In this document: positions 35,493 to 44,283 of the stretch, in pieces | How the letters are laid out: each line of letters opens with the position of its first letter | Numbering within the stretch: the stretch's first letter is position 1 | Made by a program: the position numbers and the translations under genes | The notes under the pieces: generated by a model | Told to the model about the DNA's origin: nothing | What the model saw: only the letters and a program-made list of their open reading frames with translations | Database searches by the model: none | Assembly: GCF_034048115.1 (NCBI RefSeq) | Contig: NZ_CP139145.1 | Coordinates: 930,001-994,000, forward strand | DNA: 64,000 nt | From: Pseudarthrobacter sp. IC2-21 | GTDB taxonomy: Bacteria > Actinomycetota > Actinomycetes > Actinomycetales > Micrococcaceae | Direction: 5' to 3'

Positions 35493-37034
35493 GTGACTGC
35501 ACGCACCGGAGCAGAGTACAAGCAGGGCCTCGATGATGGCCGCGAAGTCTGGCTGGGCTCGGAAAGGATCTCCGTTCTCGAGCACCCTGCCTTCAAGGGG
35601 TCGGTCGAAGGTATGGCGGGCTACTTCGACTACCAGCACAAGTACGCGGCGGACTGCCTGACCACCCACCCGGAGACGGGCGAGTCCATGAACGTCAGCC
35701 TCTCGCTGCCGCGCAATGCCGAGGACATTGCCCGGCGTCACCGCGCCTTCGACCGGCTGGCCCGCTACTCCAACGGCATGCTGGGCCGCACGCCGGACTA
35801 CGTCAACGTGGTCCTGGCCGGCCATGTCTCCCGTCAGGACATTTTCGACCGCTCCGGAGATCCCGTGTACCACCAGCGACTGGCGGCTTACCACCGGGAA
35901 GTGGTCGAAAAGGACCTCGCGTTGACCCACACCATCGTGCACGCCGCAATCGACAAGAGCGTCGGCGAGTTGCAGGGCATGAACGAGGAACTCACCCTCC
36001 GGGTGGTCGAGCGGACCGAGCAGGGCCTGATCGTCAAGGGCGCCAAGATGCTGGCCACCCTCGGCCCCATCGCGGACGAGCTCTACGTCTACCCCGCGGT
36101 GCCCATCCAGAAGGGCTTCGAAGAATACGCCATATCCTTCGCCATTCCGGTGTCCACTCCCGGCGTCGTGGCCGTCTGCCGGGACCACTACGGTGTGGAC
36201 GCCGACGTTGCGGACAAACCGTTTTCAGCGCGCTTTGACGAGCAGGACGCGGTCATTATTTTCGACGACGTGCTGGTGCCGTGGGACCGAGTGTTCATCG
36301 ACGGCAACCTGGACGTCTACAACGCCATCAACGCCGGCACTGCCTCCGGCAACACCCAGCAGCAGACTGCCATCCGCGCGGCCGTGAAGCTGGAGTTCGC
36401 CTACGATCTCTGCACGCAGATCGCCAAGGTGACCGGCACTGAGAACAAGCCCGACGTCGGTGCGATGCTCGGCGAGATCTACACCTACCTGCGCCTCACC
36501 CGGGCTGCCATCCACTCCGCGGAAATGCGGGCCTCGGACTGGGGTGACGGGGCGTTTTTCTGCCACGACGACATCAGCGCACTGCGCGCCATCATGCCCG
36601 GCTGGATGATCCGCATCAACGAAATCATCAAGTCCATGGGCTCGCACAACCTGTTGGCCACCCCCACGGGCGGCGCCTTCAACGATCCGCGACTGGGCCC
36701 GTTGCTGAAGAAGTACCTGCCCGGCGCCAACGGCATCAGCGCCCAGGAACGCGCCCGCATTATGCGCACCGCCTGGGACTTTGCGGGCTCGGCATTGGGC
36801 AGCCGGATCGAGCTTTACGAACGCTTCTACCTCGGCAGCATCGGCCGCGCCCGCGCCCTGGACCACCGCAAAGCCCAGGCCGCCGGGGAGACCGGCGCCT
36901 ACAAAGCGATGTTCGAGGAAATCGACGGGCCGCGCGTCGCGGCGCGGGCCGCTGCGTCCAACGGTGCAGCACAGCCGGACGGCGGATCTGCCACCTCCGC
37001 CAAAGACCGTGTCGCTGTTGAGGCAAGGGTTTAG
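35493..37034 (+). CDS. HpaB-family FADH2-dependent aromatic hydroxylase
   Basis: About 513 residues, the usual length of 4-hydroxyphenylacetate 3-monooxygenase oxygenase subunits. Family landmarks: GMAGYFDYQHKYAAD, GRTPDYVNVVLAGH, LVPWDRVFIDGNLDVYN and the C-terminal IMRTAWDFAGSALGSRIELYERFYLG. It uses reduced flavin from a reductase partner to hydroxylate a phenolic ring ortho to an existing hydroxyl. The reductase is encoded two genes downstream (38492). GTG 35493 is chosen because AAGGAG is 7 bp upstream; the upstream frame holds the promoter. The exact phenol is not readable. Confidence 0.9.
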   Translation: MTARTGAEYKQGLDDGREVWLGSERISVLEHPAFKGSVEGMAGYFDYQHKYAADCLTTHPETGESMNVSLSLPRNAEDIARRHRAFDRLARYSNGMLGRTPDYVNVVLAGHVSRQDIFDRSGDPVYHQRLAAYHREVVEKDLALTHTIVHAAIDKSVGELQGMNEELTLRVVERTEQGLIVKGAKMLATLGPIADELYVYPAVPIQKGFEEYAISFAIPVSTPGVVAVCRDHYGVDADVADKPFSARFDEQDAVIIFDDVLVPWDRVFIDGNLDVYNAINAGTASGNTQQQTAIRAAVKLEFAYDLCTQIAKVTGTENKPDVGAMLGEIYTYLRLTRAAIHSAEMRASDWGDGAFFCHDDISALRAIMPGWMIRINEIIKSMGSHNLLATPTGGAFNDPRLGPLLKKYLPGANGISAQERARIMRTAWDFAGSALGSRIELYERFYLGSIGRARALDHRKAQAAGETGAYKAMFEEIDGPRVAARAAASNGAAQPDGGSATSAKDRVAVEARV

Positions 37035-37041
37035 TTCTGCC

Positions 37042-38475
37042 ATGACGGCGCAGACAGCGGAGGCCGCCGCCCTCGAAGCCAGTGTGGAAAATATGACAGG
37101 CACCGTCTCCCGGCATGTCGCGGATACCGGCTTCGAGGCCTTCGACGCCGGCACGGTAGACCGCGCCAAAACCCGGATCATCGACTCGCTGGGCAACATC
37201 GCCGCAGGCCACCGCGCCCAGGGCAACCGCTCCGTCCTGGACCTTGCCCGCCGGTGGGGTGGTGCCCAGGAAGCGAGCGTGCTGGTCCACGGTGTCCGCC
37301 TGCCGGCCCACAACGCAGCCATGGTCAATGCGGTGATGATGCGGTCCTACGACTTCGAGCCGATCGGCGCGGAATATGAGGACCACACGCAGTCCGCCGC
37401 CCATATCAGCGGGACCACCGTTCCGGTGGCGCTCGCCGTCGCGGAGCAGCAGCGGTCTTCTGGCCGGGACCTGCTGACGGCACTGATTGTGGGGGACGAC
37501 CTCACCTCGCGCCTGGCCGCGGCGTCCGGCTTCGACGTCTATAGCGGCCAGGACAATACGGGCACCGTCAACGGCCTCGGCGGCACCGCCGTGGCCGCCA
37601 AACTGATGGGGCTGGACGCTGGCCAGGTCCGGAATGCGCTGGGAATCGCAGTGAACCAGTTGTCCGGAACCGTGGCTAACATCTTCGATCAAACCCTCGC
37701 GTTCAAGCTGCCCATCGCCTTCGCCGCCCGCAACTCCGTTGTATCGGCGGAGCTGGCGTCCGCCGGGTTCACGGGTCCGGAGGATGCCATCTCGGGCCGC
37801 CACGGATTCCTGGACATGTACTGCTCCTCACCGGCGCCGGAGAAAGTGACCCGCCGGCTCGGCCAGGCCTTCTATGCAGACTGTGTCATCAAGCCGTGGG
37901 CTTCCTGCCGGGCCAGCCACCCCTCACTGGATGCTTGCGTGCGGCTGGCCACGGAGAACAGGCTGAACGAGGACGAGATCGAGGAGATCCTCATCCACGT
38001 GACACCGCGGACTCTGAAAGGTTTCGTGGGCCAGCCGTTCGTCATCGGGGAATGTCCGGAGGTGTCGGGCGCGTTCAGCATCCGGTTCACGGCCGCCACC
38101 GCCCTGATGTATAGGACGGTGCGGCCGGAACACCTTACGTTGGAGCACATGCAGGATCCGCGGCTGCAGCGGCTGCTGGACAAGATCCGGCTCGTTGATT
38201 CGCTACCGCCGACGGAATCGCTCACCGCGGAAGTGGAGCTGCGGCTCCGGGACGGTTCCGTGCTCAGGACCCGGACGGATGTGCCCAGGGGGGACATCTA
38301 CGCCAGCCCCATGAGCGAGGCGGAGATCCTGGACAAGTACTTCGCCAACGCCGAGTTCGGCGGCAGGACCTCACGCAGGAACGCCGAGGAAGCGGTCCGG
38401 CTCATCCAGCGCTTAGAGGAGCTGGACAGCCTGACGCCCCTCATCAAACTCTTCACACCCAACCTTCAGCACTAA
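37042..38475 (+). CDS. MmgE/PrpD family protein
   Basis: About 477 residues. The family core is clear: RIIDSLGNIAAGH near the N-terminus, VNGLGGTAVAAKLMGLDAGQVRNALGIAVNQ and WASCRASHPSLDA in the C-terminal part. Known members include 2-methylcitrate dehydratase, cis-aconitate decarboxylase and iminodisuccinate epimerase. The presence between a hydroxylase and its flavin reductase is unusual and suggests a (de)hydratase or isomerase step on a ring-cleavage or side-chain product; that is inference. The start 7 bp after hpaB has only a weak ribosome binding site, so coupling is likely. Confidence 0.88.
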   Translation: MTAQTAEAAALEASVENMTGTVSRHVADTGFEAFDAGTVDRAKTRIIDSLGNIAAGHRAQGNRSVLDLARRWGGAQEASVLVHGVRLPAHNAAMVNAVMMRSYDFEPIGAEYEDHTQSAAHISGTTVPVALAVAEQQRSSGRDLLTALIVGDDLTSRLAAASGFDVYSGQDNTGTVNGLGGTAVAAKLMGLDAGQVRNALGIAVNQLSGTVANIFDQTLAFKLPIAFAARNSVVSAELASAGFTGPEDAISGRHGFLDMYCSSPAPEKVTRRLGQAFYADCVIKPWASCRASHPSLDACVRLATENRLNEDEIEEILIHVTPRTLKGFVGQPFVIGECPEVSGAFSIRFTAATALMYRTVRPEHLTLEHMQDPRLQRLLDKIRLVDSLPPTESLTAEVELRLRDGSVLRTRTDVPRGDIYASPMSEAEILDKYFANAEFGGRTSRRNAEEAVRLIQRLEELDSLTPLIKLFTPNLQH

Positions 38476-38491
38476 ATCCCAGGAGGATGAA

Positions 38492-39643
38492 ATGAACACA
38501 GAACAGGTTGTATCCACCGCGGAGATCACCGTCGATCCCGCTGCTTTCCGCCACGTCGTGGGCCACTTCGCCAGCGGCGTCACCGTGATCACTACGGTTG
38601 TTGACGGCGAACTCTACGGCACCACCGCATCTGCCGTGTCCTCGCTGTCCATGGAGCCGCCCATGATGCTCGCCTGCCTCAACCGCTCCAGCTCCACGCA
38701 CGACGCCGTGCTGAAGGCCGGAGTGTTCGGCATCAACATCCTGGCCGAGGACCAGAGCGATCTTGCCATGAAGTTCGGCCGCAAGGGCGGAGACAAGTTC
38801 GACGGCGTCTCGGTCACCCTGTCCGCGGAGGGTGTTCCCATGCTGGACGGCGCGCTCGCCACCATCGTCTGCCGGGTCGCGGAAACGCCCACCGGCGGCA
38901 CGCACACCGTGTTCCTCGGCGAGGTCACGGACGCCAAGGCCACTGCGGGGGAGCCATTGGCGTACTTCCGCGGCGCCTTCGGCCGGCTGGAACGGGTCAA
39001 GGAGCTCGCGGCCTACGACGCCGTGCGCGACTGGGTCCTGGGCCGCCGCACCCCGCTGAACCAGGCGCTGGATCCGGTGGAGATCGCGGCCCAGGCCAAG
39101 TCCGATCCCCAAAACGTCCACAATGCCCTCGTGAAGTTGACGGCCGAGTCACTGGTCACCCGGGGGGACCGGGGCGAATTCCTGCCGGCGCCCATCACCC
39201 GCCAGCTCACGGACAGTGTCTACGACGGCCGCCTCACCATTGAACTGGGCGTCCTGGCCAGCCATTTCGACAAGTTCTCGGACGAGGACATCGCGGAACT
39301 CAGTCACCTCACCGATGAGCTGGCACTGCTGCGCCAGGGCGGCAAGGAGGCGCTTGACACGTTCCTCAAAACCAACGCGAAGTACCACAACCGCCTGGTG
39401 AGCGTGGCGGGCTCGGCCCAGCTCACGGACGCTTTCCGACGCCTGGGAATCGGTACGGTGTGGCGCGAGGCCCTCAACAGCGAAGAGTGGGCCCGGAAGA
39501 TGGACCACAGCCACATCGTGGAGCTCACGGCGGCGCTGAAGGACCATGACTACGCACGGGCAGCGGAAGCCCTGCGCCTGCACACAGAATTTGGCAAGGA
39601 ACTCGCCAGCGACGTCATCGCCCGTCATGGAGGAATGGTGTAA
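38492..39643 (+). CDS. Flavin reductase fused to GntR-like wHTH-FCD module
   Basis: 383 residues. Residues about 15-165 form a flavin-reductase-like (HpaC/DszD) domain: FRHVVGHFASGVTVITT, GTTASAVSSLSMEPPMMLACLNRSS and AYFRGAFGRL. From about 178 the sequence follows a whole GntR regulator: a winged helix (EIAAQAKSDPQNVHNALVKLTAESLVT), then an FCD domain with LTIELGVLASHF, TNAKYHNRLVSVAG, HSHIVELTAALKDHD and LRLHTEF. The recognition-helix Arg typical of GntR is His here, and the first FCD metal ligand Asp is Asn, while three His remain. It likely reduces FMN/FAD for the HpaB or LLM oxygenase under allosteric control by an aromatic ligand. AGGAGG precedes ATG 38492. Confidence 0.88.
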   Translation: MNTEQVVSTAEITVDPAAFRHVVGHFASGVTVITTVVDGELYGTTASAVSSLSMEPPMMLACLNRSSSTHDAVLKAGVFGINILAEDQSDLAMKFGRKGGDKFDGVSVTLSAEGVPMLDGALATIVCRVAETPTGGTHTVFLGEVTDAKATAGEPLAYFRGAFGRLERVKELAAYDAVRDWVLGRRTPLNQALDPVEIAAQAKSDPQNVHNALVKLTAESLVTRGDRGEFLPAPITRQLTDSVYDGRLTIELGVLASHFDKFSDEDIAELSHLTDELALLRQGGKEALDTFLKTNAKYHNRLVSVAGSAQLTDAFRRLGIGTVWREALNSEEWARKMDHSHIVELTAALKDHDYARAAEALRLHTEFGKELASDVIARHGGMV

Positions 39644-39662
39644 CCGGTTCGCGCCTGACATG

Positions 39663-39698
39663 AAGGCCCCAGTCCGGAGACATCCGGACTGGGGCCTT
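39663..39698. terminator. Bidirectional terminator, 15-bp perfect stem
   Basis: AAGGCCCCAGTCCGG (39663-39677) pairs perfectly with 39684-39698 over a 6-nt loop, followed by CTTCTG. It separates the end of the HpaB operon from the convergent class A hydroxylase gene. Confidence 0.9.
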
Positions 39699-39820
39699 CT
39701 TCTGTCGCCGGAAAAAATCGGTTTGAGTCTCCAGTGAACGTACGGCCTTCAGGGAGATAAGCAAAAGGAGCATGGCAGCCGGTGTGGCCGCCATGCTCCT
39801 CCCTCTTCGGGAATTTTGGT

Positions 39821-41404
39821 TTAGTGCCGGGGAACCTGGACACCTGCACGGGCAGAAAGATCCGGTACATAGCGTTCCAGCGACTTCAGCACGGCCTCCA
39901 CGCGGCCCGGCATTGCTGCTGCGGCCACGTAACGGTCCGGCCTTACCGCCAGGGTGATGCCCGAGCCCATCAGGGCGGTGAATGCCCCTGTGGCATCGTT
40001 GACCCGCACGGGCGCGTCCGAACCGGCTCCCAGCTGCTGTATCTCCATTCTGGAATTCCCCGCTTCGGCCGGGAAACTCAGCAGCGCCCAACCGGTGCCC
40101 AACACAGTGTCCAACGGCACGTTGCCGGTGGGCCCGGCATCGCCGGGGTTCACCTGCGGCTGGGACAGAGACCGGCCAATGAGGGCTGCTGCGGCTTTGG
40201 GTACGTCCGGTCCGGCAAGTACTACGCAGCCATCGGTAAAGTGCGGCTGTTTGAGGAACTTCATCCCCGCAAGCCACCCCTTGGCTGCCGGCACTACGCC
40301 CAGGGCGTTGATGGCGGCATCGCGGAGTGCGGTGAGCGCCGGATTGGTATTCATCACCACTTTGCCGATCCGGTGGGAGAGGCGGACCATGTCCACGGCG
40401 TGCGGGCGGCGTTCTGTCTGGTACGTGTCCACCAGGGATTTGGTTCCCGCGCCCTTTACGTGCGCCGCCACTTTCCACGCCAGGTTGGCGGCGTCGCGGA
40501 TTCCGGCGTTCAAGGCCTGGCCTGCAAACGGCGGCATCATGTGCGCTGCATCGCCAGCAAGGAGCACATGACCCACACGGTAGCTCAGGGCAACCCGCTG
40601 GTGAGCCACATAGACTGCGGCCCGGCGGATGTCTTGGGGGACAATGCGCTGGAACGGCTGGATGAGCCTGATGATGCTCTCCGGTGCTGTGACCTGCGCG
40701 GCATCCTCGCCGGGCAAGAGCATGAACTCGTACCGGCGCCGGCCTTTAACGCCGGGGACCACCACAACGGGACGCTTCCCGTTGCAGTGGAATTCGGAGA
40801 AGTGCTCCGGTTCTCCCGGGCTGTTGACGATGTCCACCACGATCCACTTCTGCACCTGGGTTGAGCCTTCCATGGGCAGGCCCAGCTGGGAGCGGACAGG
40901 ACTCCGGCCACCGTCGCAGGCCACCACCCATTTCGAGCGGACGGTGCGCCTGCCTCCGTCGTCGATCAATACGGTGTCCACATGTCCGGGAGCATCGGTG
41001 ATCCGGAAGGCCTCTGTGTTGAAGCGGACATCGATGAGCGGACGGCTTTGTGCAGCGTCCAGCAGGAGTTTTTCCATGACCGGCTGGTCAAACTGGGATT
41101 TCCCCGGCTGGCCCAGACGGGGACTGGCGGGGTGGACCTCGGCGAGGAGCTGTTCCCTGCGGCCGAAATAGCGAGCCCCCGTGTCCATGAGCATTTCCGG
41201 CGCCAAATCGTCCATGACGCCGATCTGCTGCATGACACGCAGGGTTTCGTCGGTGACGCTGATGGCCCGGGGCTCGTCGCTGGTGCCGCCGTGGCGTTCC
41301 ACCAGCATGACTTCCACGTCCTGGTCCGCCAGCAGGTTTGCCATAGCAAGGCCGATCGGCCCGGCGCCAATGACCAGCACATCTGTGTGCATGATGGCGT
41401 CCAT
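39821..41404 (-). CDS. Class A FAD-dependent aromatic hydroxylase
   Basis: About 527 residues. GAGPIGLAMANLLADQDVEVMLVER (FAD loop, about residue 13), the DG motif ACDGGRSPVRSQLG and the GD motif LLAGDAAHMMPPFAGQALNAGIRDAANLAWK identify the PheA/MhpA/PcpB-like branch of single-component NAD(P)H hydroxylases. A thioredoxin-like C-terminal domain is expected for this length. It probably hydroxylates a phenol before ring cleavage. ATG 41404 lies 1 bp after the stop of the FAH gene (an ATG four codons on is an alternative), so the two form an operon driven from 42.3 kb. Confidence 0.9.
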   Translation of the reverse strand: MDAIMHTDVLVIGAGPIGLAMANLLADQDVEVMLVERHGGTSDEPRAISVTDETLRVMQQIGVMDDLAPEMLMDTGARYFGRREQLLAEVHPASPRLGQPGKSQFDQPVMEKLLLDAAQSRPLIDVRFNTEAFRITDAPGHVDTVLIDDGGRRTVRSKWVVACDGGRSPVRSQLGLPMEGSTQVQKWIVVDIVNSPGEPEHFSEFHCNGKRPVVVVPGVKGRRRYEFMLLPGEDAAQVTAPESIIRLIQPFQRIVPQDIRRAAVYVAHQRVALSYRVGHVLLAGDAAHMMPPFAGQALNAGIRDAANLAWKVAAHVKGAGTKSLVDTYQTERRPHAVDMVRLSHRIGKVVMNTNPALTALRDAAINALGVVPAAKGWLAGMKFLKQPHFTDGCVVLAGPDVPKAAAALIGRSLSQPQVNPGDAGPTGNVPLDTVLGTGWALLSFPAEAGNSRMEIQQLGAGSDAPVRVNDATGAFTALMGSGITLAVRPDRYVAAAAMPGRVEAVLKSLERYVPDLSARAGVQVPRH

Positions 41405-41405
41405 G

Positions 41406-42257
41406 TCAGGCGACGAGCTCAACGGTGTTCCGCAGCGTGCCCAGGCCAGTGATCTCAACCTCCACCACGTCACCTTCGGACAGCAGGCCGGACGGCTGCA
41501 TGAACAGGCCGACGCCGCCGGGCGTCCCGGTGACGATGACATCGCCGGGGGAGAGCCGGGTGAAGCCGGTGACGTACGCGATCAGCTGCGGGATCGTGAA
41601 GTAGAGGTCTGACACCGATGCCTTCTGGCGGGTCTCTCCGTTGACGCGGGTCTCGAGCGTGAGTTCGTTGACATCGCCCAGGTCCGCAGCCGGGACAAGG
41701 TACGGGCCGAAGCCGCCGGTGCCAGGGAAGTTCTTGCCGGGGATCCATTGGGACGCGGCGAGCTGCCAGTCCCTAACGCTGAGGTCGTTGTAGGCCGCGT
41801 ACCCGGCGACGCAGCCAAATGCCTCGTCCTCGGAGACATGGAAGGCTTCCTTGCCGATGACGAGGGCCATTTCGCCCTCGTAGTCGAACTTAGTGGTGGT
41901 GGCCGGCATCTGTGCGGCCTGGAGGTGGCCCATCTGCGAGTCGGCGAAGCGGGTGAAGACCGTGGGCGCCTTTTGCTCCGTTTTGCCGGATTCTTCCTGG
42001 TGGCTGCGGTAGTTCACGCCGATGCAGATGATCTTGCCCGGGTCCGTGATCGCCGGAAGGAATTCAATGTCGGATTCCGCGTAGGTGGGGGCAGTGCGGA
42101 AGGATGCGGGCAGCTCGCCGAAAATGCCCTGCTCGACGGCGGAACGCAGTGTCCGTGCAAGGTTCAGGCCGGTGGGGCCGAGATCGAAGGCCTGGCCGTC
42201 GATGCTGACGCCCCAGGTGCTGGAACCGGTGGGTGTGAGAAAACTTGCGTATTTCAT
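41406..42257 (-). CDS. Fumarylacetoacetate hydrolase (FAH) family protein
   Basis: 283 residues. Metal site and core motifs of the FAH family are present: IICIGVNYRSHQEE, FDYEGEMALVIG (acidic metal ligands), GYAAYNDLSVRDWQ, GKNFPGTGGFGPYLV and GDVIVTGTPGGVG. Family enzymes hydrolyse, decarboxylate or hydrate 2-oxo and acylpyruvate-type ring-cleavage products, so this should act after the dioxygenase. AAAGGA precedes ATG 42257. First gene of a two-gene operon with the class A hydroxylase. Confidence 0.9.
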   Translation of the reverse strand: MKYASFLTPTGSSTWGVSIDGQAFDLGPTGLNLARTLRSAVEQGIFGELPASFRTAPTYAESDIEFLPAITDPGKIICIGVNYRSHQEESGKTEQKAPTVFTRFADSQMGHLQAAQMPATTTKFDYEGEMALVIGKEAFHVSEDEAFGCVAGYAAYNDLSVRDWQLAASQWIPGKNFPGTGGFGPYLVPAADLGDVNELTLETRVNGETRQKASVSDLYFTIPQLIAYVTGFTRLSPGDVIVTGTPGGVGLFMQPSGLLSEGDVVEVEITGLGTLRNTVELVA

Positions 42258-42316
42258 GAGGGTCCTTTCAGGGGCAACGCTGCCGTGCAGATCGCCTCCA
42301 GCCTAGGTCCCAAATC

Positions 42317-42342
42317 ATGCATCCGTCAATCTAAAATGCATT
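42317..42342 (-). promoter_or_regulatory. Two ATGCAT motifs upstream of FAH operon
   Basis: ATGCAT at 42317-42322 and AATGCATT at 42335-42342 lie 19 bp apart, about two helical turns. On the minus strand TTGACG (42325-42330) between them could be a -35 element, with TAGGCT 18 bp on as a poor -10. Same motif family as the ABC, BVMO and HpaB promoters. Confidence 0.5.
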
Positions 42343-42362
42343 ATCCGCCTATTTGCGCATTA

Positions 42363-44063
42363 TTATCCGGATGCCTTCAAAAGACCATGTTCCAAGACCG
42401 CTGTGCGCGACAACGTCTTGTAGCCTTCCCGCTCAAACAGCACCGTGATCACATCATCCTCAGAGCGCATCACCAGCCCGGGTCCCCACTTCTTGTGCGT
42501 CACCGGCGATTGGACCGGGAACGGAACATCCGCTGCCTTCGCTGCTGCGCCGCCGTCGTCCTTTCCAGCATGAGTCCGCGGCGTGCCAAGCTGCCGGGCT
42601 TCCTCGCAGGAATCACAGTTGCCGCACGGCTCCGGGAGGTCCTCGCCGAAATACCCCAGCAGGAACTGCCGCCGGCAACCGTCCGTTTCGGCATAGCCGC
42701 GCATCATCTGAAGGCGGGATTCGTCCACTCGTTGCCGCGCTTCGGCCAGCTCCACCGCGCGCTGGACCAGTGCGGACGGCTTGGCCCTGGAGCTGAGCCG
42801 GACGCCGCGCTTGCCTGAGCTCACCGCCCCGGCCTCCTGCAACTGGTTCAGCAGGCCTGTCAGGTGGCGCGGCTTGAAGCCGGTGAGCTCCGCCAGCGAC
42901 GACGTATAGACGGGCCCGTCCGCTGAACGCAGGACCTTGAGCACGGCCAGCAGGGCCTCCGGGTCCGGGCGGTGGGTGCCGAAGAACTTTCGGAGACCCA
43001 GATCCTCGGCCCGGTAGTGGAGCACCGCCGACGCCGGCTGACCGTCCCGCCCGGCCCGGCCGACCTCCTGGTAGTAGGCGTCCAGCGATGCGGGAATGTC
43101 GGCGTGGATCACGAACCGGATGTTGGGCTTGTCGATGCCCATCCCGAATGCCGTGGTTGCCACCACCACATCCAGCTGGTCGTCCATGAAGAGTTCCAGG
43201 ACGCGTTCGCGGTCGGCGGCCGAGCGGCCGGCGTGATAGGCCTCAGCGCGAAGCCGCCGGCCGGCGAGTTTGGCGGCGTACTTCTCCGTGTCCTTGCGGG
43301 TGGCCGCATAAAGGAGGCCGTGCTGGCGCGGGCCGGAGCCGTTTCCGTGAACGAAGCCAGCCACCTGCTCCACCACCGCCCGGCGCTTCTCCTTCGCCTC
43401 ATGATGCCGGATCACGTCGAGCGTGATGTTGGGCCGGTCGAACCCGTGAACTATCACCAGCGGCTCCTTCATGCCCAGCCGGTCCGCAATCTCCTCCCGG
43501 ACCGGAGGGGACGCCGTGGCGGTCAGCGCTGCCACGGGCGGGTTGCCCAGGCGCTCCCTGACGGTGCCCAGGGTGAGGTAATCGGGCCGGAAATCGTGTC
43601 CCCAGGAGGAGACGCAGTGAGCTTCATCCACCACAAAGAGAGCCGGGCGGACGGCGGCAATGCGCTCCACGGTTTTCTTCCTGGCCAGCTGCTCCGGCGC
43701 CAGGAACACAAACGACGCCGCTCCGGACTCCACCTTCTGCCAGGCGGCCTCCACTTCCGCGTCGCTGTGGGCCGAGTTGATGGCGACGGCGGCCCCCTCG
43801 CCCAGTGCCTCGTTAAGCCCGGCGATCTGGTCCTCCTGGAGGGCGATCAGGGGTGAAACCACGACGGCGGGGTGCCCCGTCTCCCGGTGCAGGTGAACGG
43901 CCGCGACCTGGTAGATCGCGGACTTGCCGTAGCCGGTGGGCATCACGGCGAGGACGTCACGCCCTTCCGCCAGGGCTGACATGCCGGCGAGCTGGCCCTC
44001 GCGCAGCGCCGGGAGGGCGAAAACGGAGGAGGCGAGGGCGCTCAGCGCAGGTTTCTCGGGCAT
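42363..44063 (-). CDS. RecQ-type DNA helicase with PcrA-like C-terminal tail
   Basis: 566 residues. Helicase motifs: [12 protein letters not shown] (Walker A), [19 protein letters not shown] (DEAH and aromatic loop), [33 protein letters not shown] and [10 protein letters not shown]. The zinc site Cys cluster is [26 protein letters not shown]. No HRDC domain is seen. Instead the last about 45 residues ([32 protein letters not shown]) resemble the Tudor-like tail of PcrA/UvrD helicases. Role: 3'-5' unwinding in recombination or repair. GGAGCTG precedes ATG 44063. It marks the right edge of the catabolic island. Confidence 0.9.
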   Translation of the reverse strand: MPEKPALSALASSVFALPALREGQLAGMSALAEGRDVLAVMPTGYGKSAIYQVAAVHLHRETGHPAVVVSPLIALQEDQIAGLNEALGEGAAVAINSAHSDAEVEAAWQKVESGAASFVFLAPEQLARKKTVERIAAVRPALFVVDEAHCVSSWGHDFRPDYLTLGTVRERLGNPPVAALTATASPPVREEIADRLGMKEPLVIVHGFDRPNITLDVIRHHEAKEKRRAVVEQVAGFVHGNGSGPRQHGLLYAATRKDTEKYAAKLAGRRLRAEAYHAGRSAADRERVLELFMDDQLDVVVATTAFGMGIDKPNIRFVIHADIPASLDAYYQEVGRAGRDGQPASAVLHYRAEDLGLRKFFGTHRPDPEALLAVLKVLRSADGPVYTSSLAELTGFKPRHLTGLLNQLQEAGAVSSGKRGVRLSSRAKPSALVQRAVELAEARQRVDESRLQMMRGYAETDGCRRQFLLGYFGEDLPEPCGNCDSCEEARQLGTPRTHAGKDDGGAAAKAADVPFPVQSPVTHKKWGPGLVMRSEDDVITVLFEREGYKTLSRTAVLEHGLLKASG

Positions 44064-44283
44064 TAAGGCAGCTCCGGGGGTGGTGGTCCTGCGGCCGCCT
44101 GCTTCAGCCGTGGTGAGCAGCCTACGCGAGGTGGCCTCCCGCCGTCGTCCGCTTGTTGGCAGACCGAGCCTGCACCGCGGGCGGTTTTCCTTGACTTCCT
44201 GGGCCCCCTGAACAAGTGTGGAAGAACCCGTACCATTCCGAATATTTCCGTGGTAACGGTGTCAGTGAGAAGGAGAGTGCAGC

